Positions 56,402-64,000 of a stretch of 64,000 bases of DNA are shown here, in pieces. The stretch is from Rhizobium sp. CCGE531 (lineage in GTDB: Bacteria; Pseudomonadota; Alphaproteobacteria; Rhizobiales; Rhizobiaceae). Each line of letters begins with the position of its first letter. Within the stretch, counting starts at the first letter, position 1. The notes beneath the pieces were generated by a model, which saw only the letters and a program-made list of their open reading frames with translations, was not told the origin of the DNA and did not search any database. Made by a program: the position numbers and the translations under genes. The stretch is from positions 349,001 to 413,000 of the forward strand of contig NZ_CP032684.1 of assembly GCF_003627795.1 (NCBI RefSeq), in the 5' to 3' direction.

Positions 56402-56938
56402 ATTCGCAGACCCTTTAAAACCGATGCGCCCGTAAAGGACGGGCCACGTTCCAACAGGGAAATTCGCGTTCCCAAAGTTCAGCTCATTACAGCTGACGGC
56501 CAGAATTTGGGCGTTGTGCCGATCGACCAGGCATTGAGAATGGCAGAGGAGGCCGGTCTCGATCTGGTGGAGATTTCCCCCAATGCGGAAGCGCCTGTGT
56601 GCAAGATCCTCGATCTGGGCAAGCTGAAATATGCCAACCAGAAGAAGGCCGCCGAGGCGCGCAAGAAGCAGAAGATCGTCGAAGTCAAAGAAATCAAGAT
56701 GCGTCCCAACATCGACACCCATGACTATGAGGTGAAGATGAAGGCGATCGGCCGTTTCTTCGAGGAAGGCGACAAGGTGAAGGTGACCTTGAAGTTCCGT
56801 GGCCGCGAAATGGCCCACCAGGAACTCGGTATGAAGCTTCTTCAGCAGGTCAAGGAAGATACGCTCGAGATCGCCAAGGTGGAAGCCGAGCCCAAGCTCG
56901 AAGGCCGCCAGATGATGATGGTGCTTGCGCCCAAGTGA
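56402..56938 (+). CDS. infC: Translation initiation factor IF-3
   Basis: A 178-residue IF-3. The family body starts at [20 protein letters not shown], encoded from an ATT codon (56402) placed 9 nt after GGAG; no ATG or GTG lies at that position. GTG 56387 in frame has no good ribosome binding site. E. coli infC uses AUU so that IF-3 can limit its own synthesis, and the same logic may hold here. IF-3 keeps 30S subunits free and proofreads initiator tRNA. The 3' end is followed by a terminator before rpmI. Confidence 0.95.
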   Translation: MRRPFKTDAPVKDGPRSNREIRVPKVQLITADGQNLGVVPIDQALRMAEEAGLDLVEISPNAEAPVCKILDLGKLKYANQKKAAEARKKQKIVEVKEIKMRPNIDTHDYEVKMKAIGRFFEEGDKVKVTLKFRGREMAHQELGMKLLQQVKEDTLEIAKVEAEPKLEGRQMMMVLAPK

Positions 56939-56964
56939 GGCGCAGGTTGAAATAAGAGGTCGGA

Positions 56965-56994
56965 GCCGTCCCATTGGGCGGCTTTTTCCTTTTT
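56965..56994 (+). terminator. Terminator after infC
   Basis: A 7-bp stem GCCGTCC / GGGCGGC with a 4-nt loop, followed by two T tracts (TTTTTCCTTTTTT), 26 nt after the infC stop. It separates infC from rpmI-rplT or acts as partial terminator between them. Confidence 0.88.
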
Positions 56995-57259
56995 TGCAGT
57001 CGGGTCGCTCGTTGTCATCGATCTGCAAAGATTCACGCGCTCGGCCCGTTGCACTTCAAGGCAAGTGCGGTTATAAGCGCGCGTCCGAACTGACCGGCAG
57101 GGCATGCCGTGGCGGTTCAGAATGCTGGCGGGGCGGTTCATCACCGGATCCGCCGTTCAACAACAAACGCTCCGGCACCTTGTTGCAGCTCGGCCTGTCC
57201 GGATCTGTGGGAAGGGCTTTTTAGCAAAGCGCGCCAGGAAGCATCGAAGGAGTAGCAAA

Positions 57260-57463
57260 ATGCCCAAGATGAAGACGAAGTCCTCTGCCAAGAAGCGGTT
57301 CAAGATCACCGCAACCGGCAAGGTCAAGGCAGCCGCTGCTGGCAAGCGCCACGGCATGATCAAGCGTAGCAACAAGTTCATTCGCGACGCCCGCGGCACC
57401 ATGGTTCTCGCAGAACCGGATGGCCGTAAGGTTATCAAGAACTACTTGCCGAACGGTCTCTAA
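57260..57463 (+). CDS. rpmI: 50S ribosomal protein L35
   Basis: A 67-residue basic protein starting at ATG 57260 after GAAGGAG. The L35 pattern [20 protein letters not shown], then [10 protein letters not shown], is clear. It lies in the conserved infC-rpmI-rplT order. It joins the 50S subunit near the 23S rRNA. Confidence 0.97.
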   Translation: MPKMKTKSSAKKRFKITATGKVKAAAAGKRHGMIKRSNKFIRDARGTMVLAEPDGRKVIKNYLPNGL

Positions 57464-57500
57464 GACTATTCGTAACGCTATAGACTAAGGAGATCATGAT

Positions 57501-57905
57501 ATGGCACGCGTAAAAAGAGGCGTTACCGCCCACGCCAAGCACAAGAAGGTTCTGAAGCAGGCTCGTGGATTCTACGGCCGCCGCAAGAACACCATCCGTA
57601 CCGCCAAGGCCGCCGTCGACCGTTCCAAGCAGTACGCTTACCGCGACCGCAAGGTCAACAAGCGCAACTTCCGCGCCCTCTGGATCCAGCGCATCAACGC
57701 TGCCGTCCGCGAATTCGGCTTGACCTACGGCCGCTTCATCGACGGCCTGAACAAGGCTGGCATCGAAGTCGACCGCAAGGTTCTCTCCGACATGGCGATC
57801 CATGAGCCGGAAGCTTTCGGCGCGCTCGTCGCTGCCTCCAAGAAGGCGCTGGAATACCTCAAGGACGCCGGCACGAAGAACGAGTTCGAAGCAGCCGTTA
57901 ACTAA
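57501..57905 (+). CDS. rplT: 50S ribosomal protein L20
   Basis: A 134-residue protein. The N-terminal basic arm ([20 protein letters not shown]) and the globular part ([20 protein letters not shown]) are typical of L20. It binds 23S rRNA early in assembly and in many bacteria represses its own operon. It is 37 nt after rpmI. Confidence 0.98.
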   Translation: MARVKRGVTAHAKHKKVLKQARGFYGRRKNTIRTAKAAVDRSKQYAYRDRKVNKRNFRALWIQRINAAVREFGLTYGRFIDGLNKAGIEVDRKVLSDMAIHEPEAFGALVAASKKALEYLKDAGTKNEFEAAVN

Positions 57906-57940
57906 CGCTGCCTCGCACGTCTTTCGTAAATTCATTATGA

Positions 57941-57979
57941 AACCCGCGCTGGCGAAACCGGCGCGGGTTTTGTGTTTTG
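57941..57979 (+). terminator. Terminator after rplT
   Basis: A 12-bp stem AACCCGCGCTGG / CCGGCGCGGGTT (one wobble pair) with a 5-nt loop, followed by TTTGTGTTTT, 36 nt after the rplT stop. Confidence 0.92.
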
Positions 57980-58010
57980 CAGCATACGCTTTTCCATCGT
58001 GTCAGGCTGT

Positions 58011-58056
58011 CTTGTCGGGCGAGGCCCGAAAAACGGGCCGCGCATCAGGCGACAAG
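58011..58056 (+). promoter_or_regulatory. Two-part hairpin in the pheS leader
   Basis: CTTGTCG pairs with CGACAAG around an inner hairpin GGCCCG-AAAAA-CGGGCC. It lies about 180 nt before pheS. No T-run follows, so it is a leader structure rather than a terminator. Regulatory meaning is untested. Confidence 0.5.
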
Positions 58057-58233
58057 TGCCAAGGACCGCATTCTTGGCGTGTTTTTGTCATTTGCCCGGT
58101 TGATTGGCCGCTTGCACATGGATAGTGATCTGCAGCGCCTCATCGTTGCCACAAGCTGTCTGATGCGGGCGTTCATCCACTATTCCGCGGACTGAGCGGC
58201 GTTCCAAGCCCGCCGCCCGCAAGGCAGGACCAG

Positions 58234-59316
58234 ATGACGGAACTCGTAACACTTGAAACCCAACTCATGGCCGAAGTGGCCTCGGCGACCGACGAACAGT
58301 CGATCGAGGCTGTGAGGGTCGCCGCGCTCGGCAAGAAGGGCTCGGTTTCGGAACTGTTGAAGACGCTGGGCTCGATGTCGCCGGAAGAACGGCAGACGCG
58401 CGGTGCTGCGATCAACGCCTTGAAGAATTCCGTCACCGATGCGATCAATGAACGCAAGGGCGCGCTGCGCGATGCCGCGATCGAGGCGAAGCTGAAGGCC
58501 GAGACCGTCGATGTCAGCCTGCCGGTCCGCTCATCGCCTGCCGAACGCGGCCGCATTCACCCGATCAGCCAGATCGTCGACGAGATCACCGCGATTTTCG
58601 GCGACATGGGTTTCTCGATCGCCGAGGGTCCGGATGTCGAGACCGATTACTATAACTTCACGGCGCTGAACTTCCCGGAAGGCCATCCGGCCCGCGAGAT
58701 GCACGACACCTTCTTCTTCCAGCCGGATGAAAAGGGTGAGCGCAAGGTGCTGCGCACGCATACCTCGCCGGTGCAGATCCGCACCATGGAAGCGCAGAAG
58801 CCGCCGATCCGCATCATTATCCCCGGCAAGACCTACCGCCAGGATAGCGACGCGACGCATTCGCCGATGTTCCATCAGGTGGAAGGCCTAGTCATCGACA
58901 AGACCGCCAATGTCGGCAATATCCGCTGGGTGCTGGAAGAGTTCTGCAAGACCTTCTTCGAGGTCGACAATGTAACGATGCGGTTCCGCCCGTCCTTCTT
59001 CCCGTTCACCGAGCCGTCCTTCGAAGTCGATATCCAGTGCGACCGCTCCGGCCCGATCGTCAAGTTCGGCGAGGGCACCGACTGGATGGAAATCCTCGGC
59101 TGCGGCATGGTGCATCCGAACGTGCTGCGCTATGGCGGCCTCGATCCGGACGAATACCAGGGCTTTGCCTGGGGCATGGGCCTCGACCGCATCGCCATGC
59201 TGAAATACGGCATGCCCGACCTGCGCGACTTCTTCAACGCCGACGTCCGCTGGATGAACCACTATGGCTTCCGCCCGCTCGACATGCCGACTTTGTTCGG
59301 CGGTCTGAGCGCGTAA
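58234..59316 (+). CDS. pheS: Phenylalanyl-tRNA synthetase alpha chain
   Basis: A 360-residue class II synthetase subunit. An N-terminal coiled coil (about 1-100) precedes the catalytic core with motif 1 ([20 protein letters not shown]), motif 2 ([15 protein letters not shown]) and motif 3 ([18 protein letters not shown]). It joins PheT to attach Phe to tRNA-Phe. ATG 58234 follows AAGGCAGGACC. Confidence 0.98.
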   Translation: MTELVTLETQLMAEVASATDEQSIEAVRVAALGKKGSVSELLKTLGSMSPEERQTRGAAINALKNSVTDAINERKGALRDAAIEAKLKAETVDVSLPVRSSPAERGRIHPISQIVDEITAIFGDMGFSIAEGPDVETDYYNFTALNFPEGHPAREMHDTFFFQPDEKGERKVLRTHTSPVQIRTMEAQKPPIRIIIPGKTYRQDSDATHSPMFHQVEGLVIDKTANVGNIRWVLEEFCKTFFEVDNVTMRFRPSFFPFTEPSFEVDIQCDRSGPIVKFGEGTDWMEILGCGMVHPNVLRYGGLDPDEYQGFAWGMGLDRIAMLKYGMPDLRDFFNADVRWMNHYGFRPLDMPTLFGGLSA

Positions 59317-59332
59317 GGAAGGGATAAAGCAC

Positions 59333-61756
59333 ATGAAATTCACACTCTCCTGGCTGAAAGAGCACCTGGAAACGGACGCCACGCTCGATGAGATCTGCGC
59401 CCGCCTGACGATGATCGGGCTGGAAGTGGAGGAGGTCGACGACAAGGCGGCGTTCAAGCCCTTCGTCATCGCCAAGGTTCTGTCGGCTGAAAAGCACCCG
59501 CAGGCCGATCGCCTGAAGGTGCTGATGGTCGATACCGGCATCGGCGCGCCGGTTCAGGTGGTCTGCGGCGCGCCGAATGCGCGTGCGGGCCTCGTCGGCG
59601 CCTTCGCTGCCCCGGGTACCTATGTTCCCGGCCTCGACGTGACGCTTGCGATCGGCAACATCCGCGGCGTCGAGAGCCGCGGCATGATGTGCTCGGAAAA
59701 GGAGCTGGAAATCTCCGACAGCCATGACGGCATCATCGACCTGCCCGAAGATGCGCCCATCGGCACGAGCTTTGCCACCTATGCCGGCCTCGACGATCCG
59801 GTCATCGAGATCAACCTGACGCCGAACCGCCCGGATTGCACCAGCGTCTACGGCATCGCCCGCGATCTCGCCGCTTCCGGCCTCGGCACGCTCAAGCCGC
59901 ACAAGGCACCGTCTTTCGCCGTCGAAGGCGAAACGCCAACCGAGTTGAAGATCGATCTGGACGATATCAGGCTTTGCCCCGGCTTCGCCCTTCGCCTCGT
60001 GCGCGGCGTCAAGAACGGCCCGAGCCCGAAGTGGATGCAGCAGCGCCTGCTCGCCATCGGTCTGCGCCCGATCAGCGCGCTGGTCGATATCACCAACTAC
60101 ATGACCTTCGACCAGGGCCGGCCGATGCACGTCTTCGATGCCGCCAAGGTCAAGGGCAATCTGGTCGTGCGCCGCGCCAGAGACGGCGAGACCGTGCTGG
60201 CGCTGGATGAGCGCGAATACAAGCTCAACCCCGGCAATGTCGTTATTTCCGATGATAATGGCGTCGAGTCGATCGGCGGCATCATGGGCGGCGAGCATTC
60301 CGGCTGCGACGAGAACACCACGGATGTGTTGATCGAGTCGGCGCTCTGGGACCCGATGAACATCGCCAAGAGCGGCCGCAGCCTCGGCATCATCACCGAT
60401 GCGCGCTATCGTTTCGAGCGCGGCGTCGATCCGGAATACATGGTGCCCGGCCTCGAGCGCACGACGGAGCTGGTGCTTGCCAGCTGCGGCGGCACGGCCG
60501 CCAAGGCCCAAGTCGAAGGCTACAAGGGCTATGAGGCCAAGGTCGTCGATTTCCCGCTGTCGGAAGTCAAGCGCCTGACCGGCCTCGAAGTCTCGGCCGA
60601 TGAGAGCAAATCCATCCTGACGAAGCTCGGCTTCTCGGTCTCCGGTTCCGGCGAGCGCATTTCGGTCGCCGTTCCCTCCTGGCGCCCGGATGTCGACGGC
60701 AAGGCCGATCTCGTCGAAGAAATCATGCGCATCCACGGCGTCGACAACATCAAGCCGCAGCCGCTTAGCAGCCATGCCGCCGTCAACGGCAAGATCCTGA
60801 CAACGCTGCAGATCCGCACCCGCACGGCCAAGCGCGCGCTTGCCTCGCGCGGCATGCTGGAAGCCGTCACCTGGTCCTTCATTTCCGAAGACCAGGCCAA
60901 GCTCTTCGGTGGCGGCTCCACTGCGCTGAAGCTTGCCAATCCGATCGCTGCCGATATGTCCGACATGCGTCCGTCGCTGTTGCCGGGCCTGCTTTCGGCC
61001 GCGCAGCGCAACGCCGACAAGGGCTATGGCGACGTCGCGATCTTCGAAGTCTCCGGTACCTACGAGAATGACACGCCCGAGGGCCAGCGTCGCGTCGCCG
61101 GCGGTATCCGCCGCGGCACGGCAACGCTTGCCGGCGCCGGCCGCATGTGGTCGAACGCCGCCAAGGGCGGCGGCAAGCCGGTCGACGTCTTCGATGCCAA
61201 GGCCGATGCTCTCGCTGTCATCGAAGCCTGCGGCCTGCCGATCGGCAATATCCAGATCGAGCAGGGCGGCCCGGCCTGGTATCACCCCGGCCGTTCCGGC
61301 ACCATCAAGATAGGCCCGAAGGTCGTGCTCGGCTACTTCGGTGAATTCCATCCGAAGACACTGGAAGCGCTCGACGTGTCAGGCGCGCTCGCCGGCTTCG
61401 AAGTCTATGTCGATGCCATGCCCGAACCGAAGAAGAAGGCGACGCGCACCAAGCCGGCACTGGAGCTGTCTCCGTTCCAGGCCGTCAAGCGCGACTTCGC
61501 CTTCGTGGTCGACAAGTCGGTAGAAGCCGGCGCCGTCATCCGCGCCGCCGTCGGTGCCGACCGCAAACTGGTGACCGGCGTCAACGTCTTCGACATCTTC
61601 GAGGGCGCATCGCTCGGCGAAGGCAAGAAGTCCATCGCGATCGAAGTGCAGATCCAGCCGGCCGAGCGCACGCTCACCGACGAGGATTTCGAGGCCCTGA
61701 CGCAGAAGATCGTGGCGAATGTGACGAAGTCGACGGGTGGGGTGCTGAGAGCGTAA
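59333..61756 (+). CDS. pheT: Phenylalanyl-tRNA synthetase beta chain
   Basis: A 807-residue subunit, 16 bp after pheS. The order is an EMAP/tRNA-binding domain (about 40-150), B3/B4 editing domain (about 210-370), B5 (about 400-475), a catalytic-like core and the C-terminal FDX-ACB anticodon-binding domain (about 710-806). The editing domain clears Tyr-tRNA-Phe. Length is normal. Confidence 0.98.
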   Translation: MKFTLSWLKEHLETDATLDEICARLTMIGLEVEEVDDKAAFKPFVIAKVLSAEKHPQADRLKVLMVDTGIGAPVQVVCGAPNARAGLVGAFAAPGTYVPGLDVTLAIGNIRGVESRGMMCSEKELEISDSHDGIIDLPEDAPIGTSFATYAGLDDPVIEINLTPNRPDCTSVYGIARDLAASGLGTLKPHKAPSFAVEGETPTELKIDLDDIRLCPGFALRLVRGVKNGPSPKWMQQRLLAIGLRPISALVDITNYMTFDQGRPMHVFDAAKVKGNLVVRRARDGETVLALDEREYKLNPGNVVISDDNGVESIGGIMGGEHSGCDENTTDVLIESALWDPMNIAKSGRSLGIITDARYRFERGVDPEYMVPGLERTTELVLASCGGTAAKAQVEGYKGYEAKVVDFPLSEVKRLTGLEVSADESKSILTKLGFSVSGSGERISVAVPSWRPDVDGKADLVEEIMRIHGVDNIKPQPLSSHAAVNGKILTTLQIRTRTAKRALASRGMLEAVTWSFISEDQAKLFGGGSTALKLANPIAADMSDMRPSLLPGLLSAAQRNADKGYGDVAIFEVSGTYENDTPEGQRRVAGGIRRGTATLAGAGRMWSNAAKGGGKPVDVFDAKADALAVIEACGLPIGNIQIEQGGPAWYHPGRSGTIKIGPKVVLGYFGEFHPKTLEALDVSGALAGFEVYVDAMPEPKKKATRTKPALELSPFQAVKRDFAFVVDKSVEAGAVIRAAVGADRKLVTGVNVFDIFEGASLGEGKKSIAIEVQIQPAERTLTDEDFEALTQKIVANVTKSTGGVLRA

Positions 61757-61787
61757 TCGGCTGCTGTTGAGTTTGCGGAGAGTGCGA

Positions 61788-61979
61788 TACCCCGCTCTGT
61801 CGCTGTCGCGACATCTCCCCCACAAGGGGGGAGATTGGTAACTCGCGGGCACGCCTTATCTCAAACGAATATCGAATCCGCTGAAATTGCCGTTTATTGT
61901 CTTACGAGGGACGAGCGGCAAACTCCCAACGATCTCCCCCCTTGTGGGGGAGATGTCACGATAGTGACAGAGGGGGGTA
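61788..61979. repeat. Inverted-repeat-bounded element, copy B (192 bp)
   Basis: The same family as the element at 48.6 kb and in the same orientation. The ends are TACCCCGCTCTGTC / GACAGAGGGGGGTA; inner arms CATCTCCCCCACAAGGGGGG and TCCCCCCTTGTGGGGGAGAT. Shared inner blocks include GAGATTGGTAAC and AAACTCCCAA. The similarity again runs on to GGTGCGGCA. It lies 31 nt after pheT and interrupts no visible gene. Confidence 0.85.
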
Positions 61980-62012
61980 TCAGAGGTGCGGCATAGTGAA
62001 AGCAGCCAGCAC

Positions 62013-62372
62013 TCACCGATGCAGATGATACACCTTATTCACCACGCTCCACCGCCCATCGATTTTCACCAATGATAGATAGTCCGAAAACCGCATGCCG
62101 GCGAATTCGTCGACGACCTTGACGCTGGCCGCATCGCCTTCGATGTCGATCAGCTCGATTTCCATCAGCGGTATCGTGTCCGGGGGCGCGCTGCCTTGTT
62201 CGACGATGGCGGCAATGAATTCATCCCGCGTCATCCATTCCACCGCGCCTTGATAGTTGCCGATGATATCGGCTCGCGGATGGAAGGCTTTGCGCAGCGC
62301 CGGCTCGTTCGCGAATGCCATGCCATCGACATAGAGATGAACAACCGCACGGATTGCTTGCTCTTCCGACAT
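62013..62372 (-). CDS. SnoaL/NTF2-like protein (lumazine-binding-like)
   Basis: A 119-residue protein starting at ATG 62372 after GAGGA. The NTF2-like pattern is SEEQAIRAVVHLYVDGMAFA, then LRKAFHPRADIIGNY and VKIDGRWSVVNKVYHLHR. Similar proteins are annotated as nuclear transport factor 2 family; the function is unknown. It is 77 bp upstream of the end of pbpC on the same strand. Confidence 0.8.
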   Translation of the reverse strand: MSEEQAIRAVVHLYVDGMAFANEPALRKAFHPRADIIGNYQGAVEWMTRDEFIAAIVEQGSAPPDTIPLMEIELIDIEGDAASVKVVDEFAGMRFSDYLSLVKIDGRWSVVNKVYHLHR

Positions 62373-62449
62373 CTCGTCATTCCTCGTTTGAGTATCCGGT
62401 AAACTATCACAGGTGAGTCCGGCTCGCAAAACTCGCGCCTGAAATCGAC

Positions 62450-64000
62450 CTATTCCACGAAAACCCGCACGCTTGCCGCCCGTCCGGCCGCATCGATGAC
62501 GGTCAGCGTCGAATAGCCGGCGCCGTCGGGCGTCCACTGGTTGGTGCGGCGGCGCGACATGTCGGGCAGCGGCTTGCCGTTGGCGAGCCAGCGGAACGGC
62601 GCCCGGCCTCCTTGCAGCTTCAGCGCCAGCGGCATGATCTCGTTGCCGCCGCCTGCGCCGAGATCGACGCGCGCCCCTTCCGGCGGATAGACGATCTGCG
62701 GTGCCGGCTCGCGGCTCGAAGCGGCCAGCAGCCCGGCGGCGGTGACGGAAAAGCGCCGCTGGCTGATCGGCAGTTCGGTCGGCGCGATACGCACGGCGCC
62801 CATCGGAGCCGGAGGGAAGGGGGTTATGGCGACGCCCGATTTGGCGAAGGCTTCGAACAGGATGGGGGCGGCCGAAACATAGCCCGCCAGCCCCGGCACG
62901 GCGCCATTGTCCGGCCGGCCGACCCAAACGCCGAGCACATGTGCGCCGTCATAGCCGATCGACCATGCATCGCGGTTGCCGTAGCTGGTTCCGGTCTTGT
63001 AGGCGATGCCCAGCTGCTTGCTGCCGCGCGGCGCGATGATGTCCGAGAGAATGTCGGTGATATTCCAGACCGCGATCGGCTCCATCAGGGGCTCGCCGTC
63101 AATCGGTCCCGGCTCGTCCTGGATGCCGTCGCCGATCCGCATCGCCTTGCCGCGATTGGCGAGCCCGGCATAGAGCTGAACGAGGTCCTTCAGCGTGACG
63201 CCAACGCCGCCGAGGCCGATCGCAAGGCCAGGCGCTTCGTTCGGCGGCAGCTTCGGCTTCACCTCGGCGCGGCGGAAGCGCACCAGCAGCCGCGTCGGTC
63301 CGACAGCGTCGAGCAGGCGCACGGCCGGCACGTTGAGCGACAGCTGCAGCGCCTGGCGCACGCTGACATCGCCCTGGTAGGTCATGTCGAAATTGCGGGG
63401 GCGGTAGCCGTAGAAATCGGCGGGGCGATCCTCGATGATCGTCTCCTGCGCCACATAGCCCTGCTCGAAGGCAAGGCCATAGATGAAAGGCTTCAGCGTC
63501 GAGCCGGGCGAGCGCAGCACGCGGGTCATGTCGACCCAGCCCGAGCGGGAAGAATCGAAATAGTTGGCCGAGCCGACTTCGCCGAGGATCTCGCCGGTCT
63601 TGGCGTCGGCCATGATCATGGCGACCGAGACCTTCGGTCCGAGCCGCTTTGCCGCCGTATCGGCAACGGCTTCCAGGCCCTGCTGCACGTCGCGCCGTAG
63701 CGTTGTCTTGTGCTTGATGATGCCGGGCTGTTTGCGGAGCGCCAGCTCGGCCAGATGCGCGGCATAGGCCGGCAATTGCCGCCGCTGAGCCGGAATAGGG
63801 GAGAGCGACGCCCGTTCCGCTTCGCCTTCGCCGATAACAGTGGCGACGGCGGCGCGCTCGAGGACGCGGTGGCGGGCGGCCTGGGCGGCGGCGAGGTTGC
63901 GGTCCGGCCGGCGCCTTTCCGGCAGCTGCGGCAGCGCCACGAGCAGGCCTGCCTGCGCGACGGTCAGGTGCCGCGGCTCCTTGCCGAAATAGGCAAGGCT
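62450..64000 (-). CDS. pbpC: Penicillin-binding protein 1C (5' part outside window)
   Basis: The visible 516 residues cover the end of the glycosyltransferase domain (LAYFGKEPRHLTVAQAGLL at the right edge), the transpeptidase domain and the PBP1C C-terminal domain. The transpeptidase motifs are SxxK in SPGSTLKP, SxN in LSLNVPA and KTG in YKTGTSYG. The C-terminal stretch (about the last 95 residues, ending SVRVFVE) is the PBP1C module. It polymerises and crosslinks peptidoglycan, or modulates PBP1A/1B. The start lies beyond the window. Confidence 0.94.
   Translation of the reverse strand, partial: SLAYFGKEPRHLTVAQAGLLVALPQLPERRRPDRNLAAAQAARHRVLERAAVATVIGEGEAERASLSPIPAQRRQLPAYAAHLAELALRKQPGIIKHKTTLRRDVQQGLEAVADTAAKRLGPKVSVAMIMADAKTGEILGEVGSANYFDSSRSGWVDMTRVLRSPGSTLKPFIYGLAFEQGYVAQETIIEDRPADFYGYRPRNFDMTYQGDVSVRQALQLSLNVPAVRLLDAVGPTRLLVRFRRAEVKPKLPPNEAPGLAIGLGGVGVTLKDLVQLYAGLANRGKAMRIGDGIQDEPGPIDGEPLMEPIAVWNITDILSDIIAPRGSKQLGIAYKTGTSYGNRDAWSIGYDGAHVLGVWVGRPDNGAVPGLAGYVSAAPILFEAFAKSGVAITPFPPAPMGAVRIAPTELPISQRRFSVTAAGLLAASSREPAPQIVYPPEGARVDLGAGGGNEIMPLALKLQGGRAPFRWLANGKPLPDMSRRRTNQWTPDGAGYSTLTVIDAAGRAASVRVFVE

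Larger units (their letters stand above)
57906..58233 (+). other. rplT-pheS intergenic region with terminator and structured leader
   Basis: About 330 bp. It holds the rplT terminator, a two-part hairpin at 58011-58056, and a poorly supported 25-codon ORF from ATG 58119 to TGA 58196 that has only one Phe codon. No other gene is seen. The hairpin may be a leader element of pheST. Confidence 0.6.

Noticed and set aside
58119..58196. Leader peptide attenuator for pheST
   Set aside because: The 25-codon ORF has a single Phe codon and no terminator/antiterminator pair with a T-run follows it.
59234..61351. A 705-codon minus-strand frame over pheS and pheT
   Set aside because: It is a mirror of the high-GC coding of pheT, with no recognisable protein or ribosome binding site.

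Overview
The window looks like a chromosomal segment of a Rhizobiaceae alphaproteobacterium, most likely Rhizobium or a close relative. The signs are high-GC coding with alphaproteobacterial codon use, the infC-rpmI-rplT-pheS-pheT block, an MbfA-type membrane ferritin behind an Irr-like iron control element, BA14K and DUF982 small proteins, and several families of short palindromic intergenic repeats typical of rhizobia. No phage, transposase, integrase or CRISPR array was seen. One tRNA gene (Leu, CAG anticodon) is present.

Layout. 1-5.7 kb: 5' part of a TadD-like TPR lipoprotein, an M17 aminopeptidase, a MarR-like regulator, an NlpC/P60 peptidase, and a divergent EamA exporter/Lrp regulator pair. 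5.7-6.6 kb: an unrecognised, compositionally atypical gene and a gene-poor stretch. 6.6-12.6 kb: a minus-strand operon with a P1-family peptidase, an oligopeptide-type binding protein, two permeases and an amidase, but no ATPase gene. 12.7-18.2 kb: a repeat, small hypotheticals, a 986-residue kinase/aminotransferase fusion and purU. 18.4-26.9 kb: a surface-polysaccharide cluster (acyltransferase, Wzy/ligase-like protein, GH5 glycanase, Wzz/GumC-like protein, nucleotide-sugar dehydratase, GT25 glycosyltransferase).

27.2-40.4 kb: a sugar-use locus. A Gfo/Idh/MocA oxidoreductase and a complete sugar ABC transporter are followed by a minus-strand trio (DSD1-like PLP enzyme, M81 peptidase, SnoaL-like protein), then by an RpiR regulator, a short-chain dehydrogenase and a GH20 hexosaminidase on the plus strand, closed by a strong terminator. 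40.6-45.4 kb: small proteins, tRNA-Leu, a phosphohexomutase, a BA14K protein, a SelW-like protein, a class I glutamine amidotransferase and a GFA protein. 45.4-51.1 kb: lepA, an XRE-cupin regulator, a GNAT acetyltransferase, a HAD gene reduced to its two ends around a palindromic repeat, an acetylpolyamine-amidohydrolase-like deacetylase and an EamA exporter.

51.2-56.1 kb: a CDP-diacylglycerol diphosphatase, a group III truncated globin divergent from mbfA, a small protein made of two near-identical 17-residue repeats, a BTLCP cysteine proteinase and an alpha/beta hydrolase. 56.4-61.8 kb: the translation block infC (apparent ATT start), rpmI, rplT, pheS, pheT with a structured leader before pheS. 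62-64 kb: a second copy of the ~190-bp repeat, a SnoaL-like protein and the 3' part of pbpC, which runs off the right edge.

The most noteworthy observations are the HAD gene whose centre is replaced by a repeat, the kinase/aminotransferase fusion, the mbfA operator beside a globin gene, the tandem-repeat small protein, and the acetylation/deacetylation neighbourhood.
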